Assembly (NCBI GenBank): GCA_028023455.1
Contig: JAQFVV010012420.1
Location: 312,001 to 376,000 of the forward strand
Length of the DNA: 64,000 nucleotides
Source: Epiperipatus broadwayi
Taxonomy: Eukaryota; Onychophora; Udeonychophora; Euonychophora; Peripatidae
Direction: 5' to 3'
A program made the translations under genes and the position numbers. The notes below the pieces were generated by a model. It did no database searches and had not been told where the DNA came from. It saw nothing but the letters and a program-made list of their open reading frames with translations. Of this stretch, positions 24,564 through 36,905 are shown one piece after another; position 1 is the first letter of the stretch, and every line of letters begins with the position of its first letter.

Positions 24564-24905
24564 AAAATGAAAAAAAAAACATCATCTAATAGTATTAGTT
24601 AGAATATTTTATTACAAATCTAAAAAATCAGATCTTTTTAGATAAAATCGATCATTTAAGTCCGGCCCGAAATCGTTATATGTATATGTTTTTGATTAGC
24701 ATCAACGCCATCTTAAGGCGAACACCAAGGATGAGAATACAACCTCAATATTTCTTGCTGACTATGTTGTTGTTCTATCCACATAATCCAAAAGACTATT
24801 TTTTACTAATCCATTTTATGAAACATAATAATGAAATAACTTATAATAATATAATGTTAAATACATCTTTATGCTGGACAGCGGTTCCCCAAAATGCCTT
24901 GTAAA

Positions 24906-26385
24906 TCAAAACTGTTGCGTAAAAAGTAAGTAATTATAATGAGTTCCTGTGGGGGAAAATTAAGTCATTATTTAAATTCAAAATATATAAAAACCTCGTT
25001 ATTAAAAAAATAAAGCTTGAAATTGAAAAAAGTGTTAATTAATGAATAAACATTTTACTAAGCATATTATAAATAAAAAAAAGTATTAACTTAGGATAAA
25101 TATATTACTTAAAAAACATTTCTGTAACTATTTTTTTTAAATTATAATTTCTTCAGTGATGGTCCACCAGTTTGGTTCTTACATAGAAAATATTTCCTGA
25201 ATCATGCATGATTCATTAAATTAAAACATATAGAAAAAAAAAAATAACAACTTAACAAAATGTATATTTTAAAATTTATTTTTGGTGCCTTTATATTTTA
25301 TTATCAAAAGTTTTTATTTTATTTTTGTAATATCTAACCAATAAATGTTTTAACTTTTTTTTTATTATTAAATTAATATATATGTGCTCTGCGCACAGAT
25401 AATGAAGCTATTAATTGTCTGTGAAATTATTAAAATTTACCGCCAAGCACTTTCGGGATAGTTTATATTAATTTATTTTAAGCATTAATGAAGTAAAATC
25501 TTAACTATTTTATTATTAAAGCAACATTTTGAAAATTTGTTTATTTAACATAAATGCAGTCAAAATTGAATAAAAATTATATAAAGAGATATAATGTTCA
25601 ATTGATTGCTATAGTTTTAATAATATAAATAGCTACCATTATCTTTTCAGAACAAATTACAAAATTATTAATTTAAAATTGAGCAAATAAATAATGTTTT
25701 TAACTTGTTTAATAACCTTTGATCATATAAAGTTGATTATTAACTGTATAATGCACAAAATCCTTCTTTTCTCTTTTTTAACTCAAAATAACTAACAATT
25801 ACAATGACCATATTTTACAATTATATTTTTGCTGCAGCTAAAATAATATTTGTAAGAATTTTTATCCATAATTGAAATTAAATGAATGTATTTTAACTAA
25901 TGTATGAGTGAATATATTTTAACTAATATACACATTAAAAAATTTATTAATAATACAACTTTGTTATTGTATGTGATCAAAATATGTTTTTGATTATGCA
26001 TATAAAATAAATATAAAATCAATATTGTAATTTCTAAGGTTTACAGGACCATAAGTTATTGTTCAAATAAGAATGATTATATTAGATAAAGTTAATAATG
26101 GAAGAACTTTTAAATAATGATTATCCAATTAAATTTATAAATAGTAATATAACATTGATAAAAAATACATTTACTTTGAATAATAATAAAATCAATTATA
26201 TAGGTATTAAAACTTGTAATAAAGTGTAATTAAAAATATAAATAAAATGATAAATAAAATCAATAAAAAATTTGACAACATAATAAACTTTAAAATAATA
26301 ATAATAATAATAATAATAAAACATAATTAATATTTTAAATAACAAATAAATTTAAAAAATATAACAAAAATCTGTAAATGGAGGG
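24906..26385. other. AT-rich non-coding stretch
   Basis: No gene or element is recognised. A (TAA)n microsatellite is at about 26296-26320. Confidence 0.5.
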
Positions 26386-26389
26386 TATG

Positions 26390-26650
26390 AAATTAAATGT
26401 AAAAATGTTACATTAATAATAATAAAACTAAATATGTTGGAAACAAAAAATTCAATTTACAGAAGATTAACAGAACATAAACACGTTAAAAAACCATCAG
26501 TTTGCTTACATTCAATAGAAACAGAACATATAAGAGGGATAGTATTAAAATGATTCAATACATAAAAAAAAAGAGAGAAAAATTAAAAAAAGTTATCTTT
26601 ATAAATAGGATTAAACATCCATTAAATAGATTTTAATTTAAAAACTATCT
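26390..26650 (+). pseudogene. Penelope-like GIY-YIG endonuclease remnant
   Basis: Across two frames the plus strand gives KYVGNK, then RRLTEHKHVKKPSVCLHS and IETEH, then REKLKKVIFINRIKHPLNR. This follows the order of Penelope-like endonuclease domains: a YIGET-type motif, an R..EH helix, a conserved H segment, and a C-terminal K.KEAxxIxxxxxxLN. The same C-terminal pattern occurs in the 34.3-kb copy (KRKIKEAMLIYKYKQDLINR). No RT is readable upstream. The copy is heavily decayed and AT-biased. Confidence 0.5.
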
Positions 26651-28143
26651 TAATATAAATATGATTGAGATAATTTCAAACAATAAAATTACAATAAATG
26701 TAAAATAGGTTATAAAAAAAATTAAGAGGGAACTACTATACAATATAAAGGAAGCTATTTAAAATTCAAATTTTGGCAGTTAATGAAAAATTTAAAAATA
26801 AATATTAAACTTAAATTTAAAGGTTGTAGAATTAAAAGTTTATACATGGATATTTAGATTAATAACAAATATTTAATAAGTAAAATTAAAAAAAATAAAC
26901 AAAATGCTAATAAATGATAAAAGATTAAGTTTTTAAAGTTAATTAAATTTTTATAATTATGAGAATATTACTTAATATGAAAAAAAAAAAAACTCTATAA
27001 AATGATAAGAACTTTCTGCCTTTAACTTTAATATAATACAAATATAGTATAAACTTTGAGGTTATATAGTAACATATAAAAATAATTTAATTTATAATTG
27101 AATATAATGTTTGTTTTATACTGTATATATTGATTAGATTGCAATAATTTTTAATTAAAGGACATTTTATTTGTATTATATATATAAGCTTTGAAGTAGA
27201 CTGCCGGTCATTCGAAACTATTAGATTGATCAAATAAAAAATAAAATAAGCATTGTATAATGATAAAAGAAAATGGATTTACTTAATTGTTTAAAAAGCA
27301 TGAAACTTTCTGTATCTTTAAAGCTCTTAGAAACCTTAGAACAAATATTAAATAATAACACCAAAACCACTAATTTCAATATCTATTGGATATAATTTAC
27401 AGGTTATTCTGTAATGTATTAAGGTTTTTTTTTACTTCACTTCCTTTTGAAATTTGCATGTCAGCTTTTTAATAAGATTTAGTGATTAAATTTGATTTTT
27501 TTTTTCACTGCAATTTCTTACAGCAAATCTCTATTAGATTTTTAATAACATAACCATAGATCTTTTAAAATTAGCAGTAGACTCCTACTGAATGCTTAAT
27601 ATTAAATTATAAGGTATCACATCCAATAAAAAATTTCCCCAACTTACCATAGCTCATGATTTAATAATAAGCATTCAAGAAAAGTGCATTACAAATCTAA
27701 AATGATATGTCTGCTTACAAATACTATAATATAATCAAAGGAAATATATTTTAAAAATTAGTAATTACAGCTTGTTTCCATTTTTTTTCTTTATTTCAAC
27801 TGCTATTTTGTAGAAATAAATGAATAAGATGAATGAAAACAGTGACAATTTTCTCTTGCAAACCAAGAAAAATATGCATTCACGTAAATCAGATTTATTA
27901 TTTATTTACTATACTGAAGGAGAACAATTACAATAAAAATAATAATAATAAATAAGTTGCATTTATAGATAATTTCATAGTATATTTTATAATTATTATT
28001 TAAGAATAAAAATTAAATTATACTGCATAATAGTTTAGTGCACAATAAAATAAGGATTTCCTATTCATACGCCTAAACACTTCCATATAAATTTGAATTT
28101 TTTAATCAGTCTGAAATATATTTCTCATATAAAACATTAATTT
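26651..28143. other. AT-rich non-coding stretch
   Basis: No gene is recognised. It separates the endonuclease remnant from the inverted repeat at 28144, which could be the terminal repeat of a related element (inference). Confidence 0.45.
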
Positions 28144-28503
28144 AATTTTCTACTTCTTCTTTTCCTATGTATTGATTTCTATTATAACATATCATACCAT
28201 TTACACCTTTTTAGACACTGTATCAATACTTTTATTTGTATTAAACTAACAGTTTCGACTGTCCTGCAGTCATTATCAGAGCTCTTGTTAATTAATATTG
28301 TGTATATTCTCCATAATCAGTATTTTGAGTGTATGAAAAATATACACAATATTAATTAACAAGAGCTCTGATGATGACTGCAGGACAGTCGAAACTGTTA
28401 GTTTAATACAAATAAAAGTATTGATAAAGTGTCTAAAAAGGTGTAAATGGCATGATATGTTATAATAGAAATCAATACATAGGAAAAGAAGAAGTAGAAA
28501 ATT
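28144..28503. repeat. Inverted repeat, 164-bp arms, Penelope-type terminal repeat candidate
   Basis: Arms 28144-28307 and 28340-28503 are reverse complements with about three mismatches around a 32-base spacer. Each arm carries the hammerhead-like core described at 28368-28394. A third, direct copy of the same sequence lies at 28585-28684 (from ATACACAATATTAATTAAC to AAAAGGTGTAAATGG). It has lost 18 bases, including the GAAA box, between two AG words. Sequence between copies two and three is open on the plus strand (MICYNRNQYIGKEEV onward), with no recognised function. Inverted plus direct terminal repeats are a Penelope hallmark. Confidence 0.8.
28368..28394 (+). ncRNA. Hammerhead-like core, stem I not found
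   Basis: CTGATGA (28368-28374), one extra T, a perfect 5-bp stem II GACTG/CAGTC with loop CAGGA, then GAAA (28391-28394). A 3-bp stem III could follow (ACT-GTT-AGT). I cannot find a partner for a stem I, and the T after CTGATGA is non-standard. The inverted copy on the minus strand (about 28279-28253) reads CTGATAA. Treat as a degenerate or incomplete ribozyme. Confidence 0.35.
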
Positions 28504-28689
28504 ATATTACTTCCATAAGAAGTGAAAACACTGAAGACAAAGATTATAAAGAAGCAGTATTTGAGTGTATAATATATGATTATCGAGAATATACACAATA
28601 TTAATTAACAAGAGCTCTGATGATGACTGCAGTTTAATACAAATAAAAGTATTGATTAAGTGTCTAAAAAGGTGTAAATGGTATTAATT

Positions 28690-30914
28690 TAATGTGAAAA
28701 TCACATTCAATATTTAAAATTTCATTAATTGTGTTGCTTATTAGATAGATAACTACTTAATATATAACATTGCAATGCTTTCAAACAAATAATTATTTGT
28801 AAATTGTCCATATAGTCTTCTTTTTTTTTTTACTTTTGAGAATTTGGTTTCAAAACATATTTCTCTATTTATTTTAGCAAAATAATAGTTTGGTATTACT
28901 GTGATATGTTTGTAATCTAAAGTTCAAATCCTAAATTGAACTAAAAATTCTCAGATAAGTTTTGATTTTTTTTTTAAAACAAGTGGTCCATTAAAAAAAC
29001 TAACTTTCTATCCATTCATGGTGAGATATATATATATAAATCCTTACTATAACTAACTAATCTGAAGATTTCTCAAAATATGTGAAAAAATATTAAAAAT
29101 GCTTTTACTCTCTAATGGACTAATTAAAGCTACTACTTTTTATTTTAATTAGTTGCTTTCAAAAACACATTTTGAACTTTCTTTTTTATAAATAAAAAAA
29201 TTATGTATATATTGTATAATAAACAATTATTAGCACTGTTGTTTGTTGTATATGAAATTTTCATAGCGTCATTTACCATATTTTATAATTTATTCTATAC
29301 ATTCCCATATCATAAAAAATTGAATCAATCTCTGCAAACTATGTTTGAACATTTATTCTTCTCAACTGCCTTTGAAATCCTATCAATATATTTAACAATA
29401 ACATTTTGATTTCAATATCACTAAAACAAACTATTTAAATTTTGAAATCAAGTAGATCATATTATTGGTATTTAAATGAGAATGCCATTGTTATAATAAT
29501 GGGATTGTCTTCAAAGATAGATGCCTGAAACATGTCATGCCAAGATTTTTTTTCATCATGTTGTAATGTGTAAAATAAAATAGTAAACATGGTAAACAGC
29601 ACTTTGGAGATTTAACATCACTTCAATTAATTTCATATATACACAGACATTTCTAAAAATTTTGCAATTAATATATCACTCCTCTATTTCATACTGCAAG
29701 TGTAGACACTGGTATATATGAAATTGTATTTCATATATAAAATTTCAAATAATGGCATATATATAATGTAATTTCAACATAAAAAGTTTGATAAATAATA
29801 ATTTGATATTTATCGAAAAGGAAATGTTGTACATAAGTAGAAGCTAATGAATATGCACAAATAAAATAAATTTATGTCTATATAAATTATTTGAAAATAG
29901 TTGGTTTCTAAAACCACTTCCTACTGATGAAGAATTAGCCACTAATATGTATATTAAGCTCTTTCCTAAAGACAGCAGTAGATGTAACAATATTATGACC
30001 TAATTTTAAAGTTTATCATCATTGATAATGGTTTCATTAAAACAATTTAGTTTACCATTCTATATTTAGAATTATATTATAAACTTTAATAAGCATTTAT
30101 CATTGTTAATATGCATACTACCACTAATATAACAAATAATACTAACATTTTAATACCAACACACTCTTGTATGCTAACACAATGCAAATACAATCTTTTA
30201 TTGCATAAACTTCCAATAGTTTACATTTTCAACTGCCCAACAGTTTTTTCCAGAGTTCATCACTACTTAGGTGTATATTGTTAACCATATATATATATAT
30301 ATATATATCTTTCCAGTCATAAACATAGTTAAAATAAGCTATCTATTAATTTAAAATTCAGAAGAAAAAAAAGGAGAGACACAAACCAAATTTATTAATA
30401 ACTACAATTTTTATGTAAATAATAAACTTCATTTGAATGAAATTATTTAAATACTAATACTTAGTCCTGATTGAAAATTCAGTGTGAATTTTAATGCATG
30501 CACTACAAAGCAATCCAGTTTCATTCAAATAATAATCTATTACAGACTAAAATTAGAATGTAATTAGTAATGGGGAAAAAAAAATTAAAATGTCACCTTT
30601 TTACCTCAAATGATTAATAAAATTTGCTACTAATATCATCTTTTACTTAATAATGTATTAAAATTTCATATAAATAAGTACATATATATAATGCTCAAAT
30701 GGTATAACTGTACTCTAAAAATGAATTTTCTTTTTTTTTTTTAAAAAAATAAAATCATTACTAATATTTTTTCTTCTGAAATTTCTTTTTTAGAAATAAC
30801 ACCAATATTAACAAATTATCAATAATAGTTAATCAATATTATAGATGTTAAACTGATTTTTTAATCAAATACACATTTCTAGCCAGTTTTATCTATCTCT
30901 AGTTTTTAATATGA
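28690..30914. other. AT-rich non-coding stretch
   Basis: No gene is recognised. An (AT)n run of about 22 bases is at 30286-30309. Confidence 0.5.
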
Positions 30915-31175
30915 ATCCCAGTTCTGAGATAATTAGTGCATTAGATTGCTATGCCCATACTCTGGATTCAAATCTGATATAAAGCTTGAATGTTGTTGTT
31001 TTTTTTTTAATTTCTGGTAACTGAGGATTTCTTCTTAAACAAGCCCACCTTTTTTTCATCAGAAAGCTAGCTAATAATAGATACCCAATATTAACCAGTA
31101 GAAATTTAGTGCTGTGATAGGTGTCAGTCTCTGGAATGTGCGATCCTAGGATCAATTCCAGTGCTGGTACTTCCG
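30915..31175 (+). repeat. Possible tRNA-derived SINE (two B-box-like sites)
   Basis: GGATTCAAATC at about 30962 and GGATCAATTCC at about 31149 each resemble the Pol III B box GGTTCRANTCC. Each is preceded by a TAGTGC word that could be part of an A box (30931 and 31107). The two units, about 180 bp apart, could form a dimeric tRNA-derived SINE. No full cloverleaf was built and no terminal duplication was found. Confidence 0.3.
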
Positions 31176-31179
31176 ACAT

Positions 31180-34100
31180 TCAAATTTCTTATGAACACTT
31201 GACCAATAAAGATATTCAAATATTTTTTATTAGTCAGTAAATAGATATCATCTTTATTCTTAGTTGGAAAATGGAGTAGGTCACAGCAATAGTTATATGA
31301 GTGTAGATTTGTTATATCATTAAAAAAATTGTTATATAATAAAATCTTTATCACTAGTCAAGCAGATATTACACACCTGGAGGCATTATAACAATAGTTT
31401 ATCTTTTTTATTTTATAATATAGTGAAGTTACAAACTAAGCTGTATCAATATAGATGACTTCAATTATACACTATCAAAAAAAAAAAAGAATATAAATAA
31501 ACAAACCATTAAAATTTGTAAATTTAATACATTTTACAATAGCAAACAGTCATTTTTCCATTTCTGAGCATCCTACATAGTCACATTTAAAAAATTAAAA
31601 ATTGTAAATAAAATTTACAATATACCACCAGCTACTTTTTCCTTTCAGAACTGGATGCAATCATGTTTATTAATCAAATTTCTTTGATTTATGTTGGAAG
31701 CACAAAAATGTTATTCTTTCTTTATTATCCTGTTCAACTTTGATGTGCAGTATTTCATGTAATAAAATGTTTTCTGAATATAATACTAACAGTTTTATAA
31801 AATTTAAGAATATTCTTAAAGTTGATACTGACTTTTCATCAAAACAATAAGAGCAATTGTATTTTCTTGATAAGAGAATACTTTTACATTTCTATAAAAG
31901 ATAAAAACTTAGTCGAAAAAAAAAAATGCCCAGAGCATATTTGTGATGAAAGTCAGATATTTTGTTATTCATTTTATTTAAAAAATAAAAATATGGTATA
32001 CAGTTAGGCTTTTTTCTTTTTCCCTCCATTTAATAATTAATATACTATTATTATTTTAACTTGTTTTTATTATACTATAACCTTAATTTATAAAAGCATC
32101 TGTTGTTATATATATATATATATATTGTGATAGACCATGATAAATAAAATAAACAAATATATAGTTATAAAATAAAAGTACTTATATATTCTTCATACAA
32201 AGATAAATTTTGATAATTGCCATTACTTGCAGTGTTTTAAATAGATGCAGAATGATAAAATAAGAAGGTCAAACTTAAAACTGCATATTTGTATCTATAT
32301 TTATAAGCTTTATTTAGGTTAAGCAGTGTCATAGTTAAATAAATACATTATAACTTATATATGTGAATACTTCTTAAAATGTACTCTACTCAAATATTAA
32401 TTATTTACTGTCGATGAGGAAATATGAGAGATCATAACAAATATTCTCCATAATGTATACCTCTACAAGTTATCTCAGCTAATGTTTTAATAACACAAGA
32501 TACACATGTAAAAACATGACTCCATAAGTAAAATTGGTATATGCTTGAATTACTATAGATTCATGCATTTATAAGGCACTAATGAATCTATTCTTTTTAT
32601 TTTGAATTAGTGATCTGCATCTTTTTTTATCATCCAAACTTTTAATCTCATTTAACAATAAATAAATATGATATATATTAAACTATAACTCCTATAACCA
32701 TACTATTAGCAAATTTATTTTTTATATGATTAAATAGATATATATAGCTACAAATCCATAAATATGGAATTCAACAAATATCAGATGATGCCTATTCATA
32801 ATTAAATATAAATTTATTAATGTCATAGAATTAATCAAATAACAATAAAAAAAACAATAACAATTAAGTTACATTATCATAAATTTAAAATCTTTTATCT
32901 AGGTATAATCTATCTTGACATTGCTCCATTCTCCAAAAATCTCTTACTGGATTTTACTTTTAAAAAACATCTAAATATCCCTTTAAAGTCACAGAAAGCA
33001 ATGGTTAGTAAATATGCAATCTTTCATCCAACATGCAGACATAAATCATAGAATTTAAGAGAGTACATGTGTGTCGATAGGCACTACAGTATAAATGAAA
33101 AAAAATTATATATATACTTATATTAGTTATGCATCTATTTTAGATCACATAATGCTCTTATATAAATAAAATTTTATATTTTTATTATTATTATAAAAAT
33201 ATAACAAAATTCTTTATCCATCAAAACATATAATCCAGAGAAATATTATTAACAAATGAAAATTAAATATTTATAAAATTTAAGTTTACTAGTAATTATC
33301 ATGATCATTACATTAGGAATGAATGTGGTTTATGAACAAATTAATTCAAAGTGACATGCAAAAAGAATGTTGTTGTTGTTTTTTTTTTAAAAAAAGACAT
33401 CAGATAGCTGTAATAGCTTTGACTAAATAATTAATAACATTGTAGTGATTCAAAGTGTGCAATGAGACCAATATTAATCCCCTATTGATCTATTTACATA
33501 TTAAGTTGTTTACAATCTTAGTTAAATATGCATGTTTAAAAAATACAGAAAATTTATTTGATACTTTGCATTAATAAAAAAAAAGGTTCAATAGTTTAGC
33601 TGGACGTTGAAGGGTTTATTAAATCAAGATCAGTATTATATGTAAATGATATCACTGAATAAGATAATACAATGATAATTAACTCCAATTGTTGACTAAG
33701 TGTAGCGCTAGCATAGTCATAGAGCCTACTACTGCTTTGACTGCTAAATTTAGCCAAGAACTCTGTAAGAAATTTGCTCATACTTTTTCTAGTATAATGT
33801 TGTTTAGATCAGAATTGTCTTGCTGAAGGATTGCTTATAATTTGTAAGATAAAACAAAGAAAACTTATAATTAATACATATATAAAAATTAATGGATTGA
33901 TGCATTTGAACTATATAAATAAATCTGGAGAGTTGTCAATTCCAATTATTACATAGGAAACATTTGTATTTTTTCAAGTACAATGGCAATTAAATAATGA
34001 ATATTTCATATATGATTACTGGAGATGACAAGTCTTGAGATTTGTTTATATATAAAAAAATATAAATGTATATATATAATAATATTACAAATCGATGTCT

Positions 34101-34270
34101 GTATTTCTTCAAAATAATATATGTAAATTTACAAATAAATATTTGAAAATACAGTACTTAAAAGTTTATAAAAAATATATGTATAACCATCACTTAGCAG
34201 CACTTTCAACTAACTTGTAGCTTTGTCAACTATCACTTTTAAAATGTCAGCCTTTTATAATTCCATGATG
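31180..34270. other. AT-rich non-coding stretch
   Basis: Three kilobases without a recognisable gene or element. A (TA)n run lies at about 32109-32126. Open frames are short and low complexity. Confidence 0.5.
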
Positions 34271-34885
34271 TCAACTTTCCCATAATTCTGTGATCTTAAC
34301 GTTTGCTGCTTGCCTATTAATTAAATCTTGCTTATATTTATATATTAACATCGCCTCTTTAATTTTCCTTTTATTATTATTTCTTTCAGTTTCCAATATT
34401 TTTACGTTGTTATAATTAAAATCAAAACCATATATACATGATTTATTATGGTCATAAAAGACAGAAGCTGATAAAGTATCATTATTTTTAAAATTTTGTT
34501 TCGTATTATGAATCCTTTTAAATAATAATAAGTACTTTTTTGTTCTTTTTTCCAATGTGCACCTCGATTCACCTATATATCCACTGCCACACCTACATGT
34601 CCATTTGTAAACGATACAATTTTTATTTATCAATAAAGTTTTATCTTTTGAATTGCTTATTAATTTATTTAATGTAGGTGGTGCATAAAATGCAATATCA
34701 CATATTCCTTTATAAATTTTCTTAATGAAACTTGCCTGTTGATTCGAAATATAAGGTATTGATATCCACAGTTTTTTATCAGAAGAATTAACATTATTAT
34801 TAATATTTTTATATTTAGAAGTAAAATTTTTAACAGTATAATAAACAGAATGATAAATTGTATCCAACATTGAACAATTCATTAT
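34271..34885 (-). pseudogene. Penelope-like element: GIY-YIG endonuclease part
   Basis: Minus-strand frame 34885-34271 reads DTIYHSVYYTVKNF, KLWISIPYI, ATA-type linker residues, then NCIVYKWTCRCGSGYIGES, the GIY-YIG catalytic core (VYKWTC...GYIGE). It continues with TLEKRTKKY, a conserved H in SVFYDHNKSC, ETERNNNKRKIKEAMLIYKY and DLINRQ. This is the C-terminal endonuclease of canonical Penelope-like retroelements, which nicks DNA to prime reverse transcription. The frame is open to its stop, but it is cut off from its RT (35343 onward) by the inserted foldback at 34886-35346. It cannot be expressed as a fusion. Confidence 0.9.
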
Positions 34886-35346
34886 TAAAACAGGCAAATC
34901 TCACTATACTTATGCCACATACAGCAAGCTAGAGTAATCAATGGATGCCAGAAGGCTTGTGCATAAAATCCCCATCTAGTGCCTACTCATCCAATATCCC
35001 CAGACTAGTTTCTGGCTTGTGGCCTTCATCAGTGAGGAACCTTGGATCTGAGAGCACTGCTTCTAGATCTTAGGATCTAATGCAACCCTCCAGCAACCAC
35101 CTTTTATCTCCATTTAACTACAAAACTATGTCTTAAACTGAAAACACCTTAATGTTCACAAGACAGAAACTAGTCTGGAGATATTGGATGAGTAGGCACT
35201 AGATGGGGATTTTATGCACAAGCCTTCTGGCATCCATTAATTACTCTAGCTTGCTGTGTGTGGGATAAGTATAGTGAAATTTGCCTGTTTTAACAAGTTA
35301 TACACAAGCATAAGAGATGGTGGTCATGTGATGTTTATTGGCTTAA
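34886..35346. mobile_element. 461-bp foldback, ribozyme-bearing insertion in the Penelope element
   Basis: AACAATTCATTAT occurs on both sides (34873-34885 and 35347-35359), a 13-bp target duplication inside the Penelope reading frame. The insertion contains inverted arms 34885-35021 and 35157-35293 (the outermost base falls in the left duplication; about 94% alike by eye) and a 135-base spacer. A 53-base tail lies after the right arm only. The left arm plus spacer is homologous over about 220 bp to 40946-41165. A complete hammerhead lies on the minus strand at 34997-35038. The right arm begins inside stem II and so holds only the GAAA, stem III and cleavage-site half. No protein is coded. Confidence 0.8.
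34997..35038 (-). ncRNA. Type I hammerhead ribozyme, one stem-II mismatch
   Basis: Minus strand, in order: stem I strand TCCTCA, box CTGATGA, stem II AGGC-CACAA-GCCA (3 bp plus an A/A mismatch at the closing position), box GAAA, C-TA-G minimal stem III, cleavage triplet GTC, stem I strand TGGGGA. Stem I pairs over 6 bp with one G-U. The same ribozyme at 41008-41049 has T in place of the mismatched A, so this copy is the mutated one. Type I hammerheads with very short stem III are established in Penelope-like elements and are thought to work as dimers; ACTAGT is self-complementary, which suits that. Confidence 0.7.
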
Positions 35347-35985
35347 AACAATTCATTATAATAAATTTTAATATTTTTAGTTTTATCTGATGCATATTTA
35401 CAAAGGTTATCATTTCTAAATAAAAAGGACTTCAAACCTGCCATTTTATGTGACATTGGTACTTTTGATTCATATAGAATATATCCTCTTTTTGCTATTG
35501 GTTTAAGAGTCATATAGTAATTCAGTTTATCCTTGTTTCTAGTTATTTTGAGATCTAAAAATTGAACACTCATTGAATTTTCATCTGTTTTAATCCACTT
35601 TAAGCCCTTTATATTATTTAATTCATTAAACAAATCATTAATACCATTTAGCTTTCCACAAACAAAAACATCATCAACATATCGATTGTATAAAATAATA
35701 TCTCTCTGATAATTTTCCTTTTTTAAAATATTTTCTTCATATGTAGATATAACAAAATTACATATTTGGCAACTGTAGGAAGACCCATGGGCCACCCATT
35801 ATTCATTTTATAAAATTCGTGCTTAAAAATTGCATAAATGTTTTTATCAATAAAGTTTAACATTTCAACAATAAATTTTATTATTTTAACATTAACATTT
35901 TTTAACTTTAATGTATTATTAATTATTTCAATAGAAGTCATTCTGTCAATTCATCCGTACACACATATTCACAAAAAAATGAAAC
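35343..35985 (-). pseudogene. Penelope-like element: reverse transcriptase part, 5'-truncated
   Basis: From about 35985 on the minus strand: EMTSIEIINN, then FKHEFYKMNNGWPMGLP (the Y.Q..G.PMGSP region of Penelope RTs), a frameshift near 35780, then YNRYVDDVFVCG carrying the catalytic YVDD (open 35795-35343), VQFLDLKITR, and a C-terminal thumb region to YYNELF. The first catalytic Asp block upstream is missing, so the copy is 5'-truncated at about 35985. The RT would normally continue into the endonuclease at 34885; the foldback interrupts it at the 13-bp duplication. Confidence 0.88.
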
Positions 35986-36639
35986 AATAGTAATTTTGGT
36001 ATCTGTAACTAATTATAAATATTCACATAAAAATGATTAATAAATCTATTTTTAAAATAATTGTAGAATAAATTTAAAACTAAGAACACTATTGAAATGG
36101 TTAGGCATTCTCAGTATAAAATAATGACAAAAAGCAAATTTAAAACAGTATGTTTTAAAAAATTGTATAATTGATTTTTCAGCATTTGCAATACAAATTA
36201 GGGCATTTCAAATAAAAACATGCAGTGTTTGAAGTGGTTTCAAATTAGAGCATTTAAAAATGGTGTATATTGTGAACCAGTGTTTTTTATATGACTATAA
36301 TAAAAATAAATGAAAAAATAATAAAGGAAGGAATTTACATTAGTGAAATTAAATCTGAATTAAACAGAAAAATTTGGTTAAGTTGAGATTGTTTATAATA
36401 GAAAAAGTGTTGACATAAAGATAATTTTTTAGTGTTTATTAATGTTTTTGCATTTGTTTGGAATATGTGATATTTATTATTATGTATTTTATTTTTTAGT
36501 GTTCCTTGAAAAAGACTATATTTTAAAATAGTTGGAATGTTGGGTGTATTTTTATTTTTATTATAGTCGTAAAGAAGTTTGGAGTATTCATTTACATATA
36601 TGAAATATTATGTTACTATAGGTATTTTCTCCATATTAT
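35986..36639. other. AT-rich non-coding stretch
   Basis: Flank of the truncated Penelope element. Nothing is recognised. Confidence 0.5.
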
Positions 36640-36905
36640 CTCTTCGATCTATAATCATCAAATCATTCTTTTAGCACTGATACACATTTTCTTATCCTAT
36701 CTCATTTCAATAAAAACTATTTCATTAGCTCTAATATCTTATTCTTATATTGTCCATTCTTATTATAAAAATCTAAACAAATTTTTAAAAAAAAATCTCT
36801 CTCTTTACCCCTCTTCACTTTATACTTTTTTCAGTTCTCCATATAATTTATTGAATTTCTTTCAATATCACTTCAAAAATAAATGTTTAATATTTTCTCT
36901 CCCAT
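36640..36905 (-). pseudogene. LINE ORF2 C-terminal fragment
   Basis: On the minus strand from 36905: CGDGRENIKHLFLKCY, the C-terminal Cys/His knuckle of a LINE ORF2, then FNKLYGELKKV and further decayed sequence to IVFIEMR. The nucleotide sequence is recognisably related to 22300-22560 (also minus), so both are copies of the family represented at 53.5 kb. It abuts the oppositely oriented RTE remnant at 36906, which probably inserted into or next to it. Confidence 0.55.

Larger units (their letters stand above)
22867..24746. mobile_element. 1.88-kb non-autonomous DNA element with 36-bp inverted ends
   Basis: Left end 22868-22903 (begins GGTTGTTTTCTCATCCTTGG) is the inverted copy of 24709-24744 with one mismatch. 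AATATTT flanks the pair at 22860-22866 and 24747-24753, which looks like a 7-bp target duplication, although one or two extra bases at each end leave the exact termini uncertain. The interior has no transposase frame but holds two minisatellite blocks (23480-24000 and 24045-24563). The host sequence is a LINE remnant whose reading continues on both sides. The superfamily is not assigned: the ends do not match TTAA or TA targets. Confidence 0.75.

Noticed and set aside
22868-24744. Assignment of the inverted-repeat element to Merlin because the ends start GG
   Set aside because: The 8-bp words next to the ends do not match as a target duplication; the visible repeat is AATATTT offset by one or two bases.
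29203-29409. Phe/Tyr-rich open frame as a small membrane protein
   Set aside because: Such frames are expected from AT-rich DNA; nothing else supports expression.
29924-29960. CTGATGAAGAATTAGCC as a hammerhead
   Set aside because: No GAAA box, no stem II and no stem I partner.
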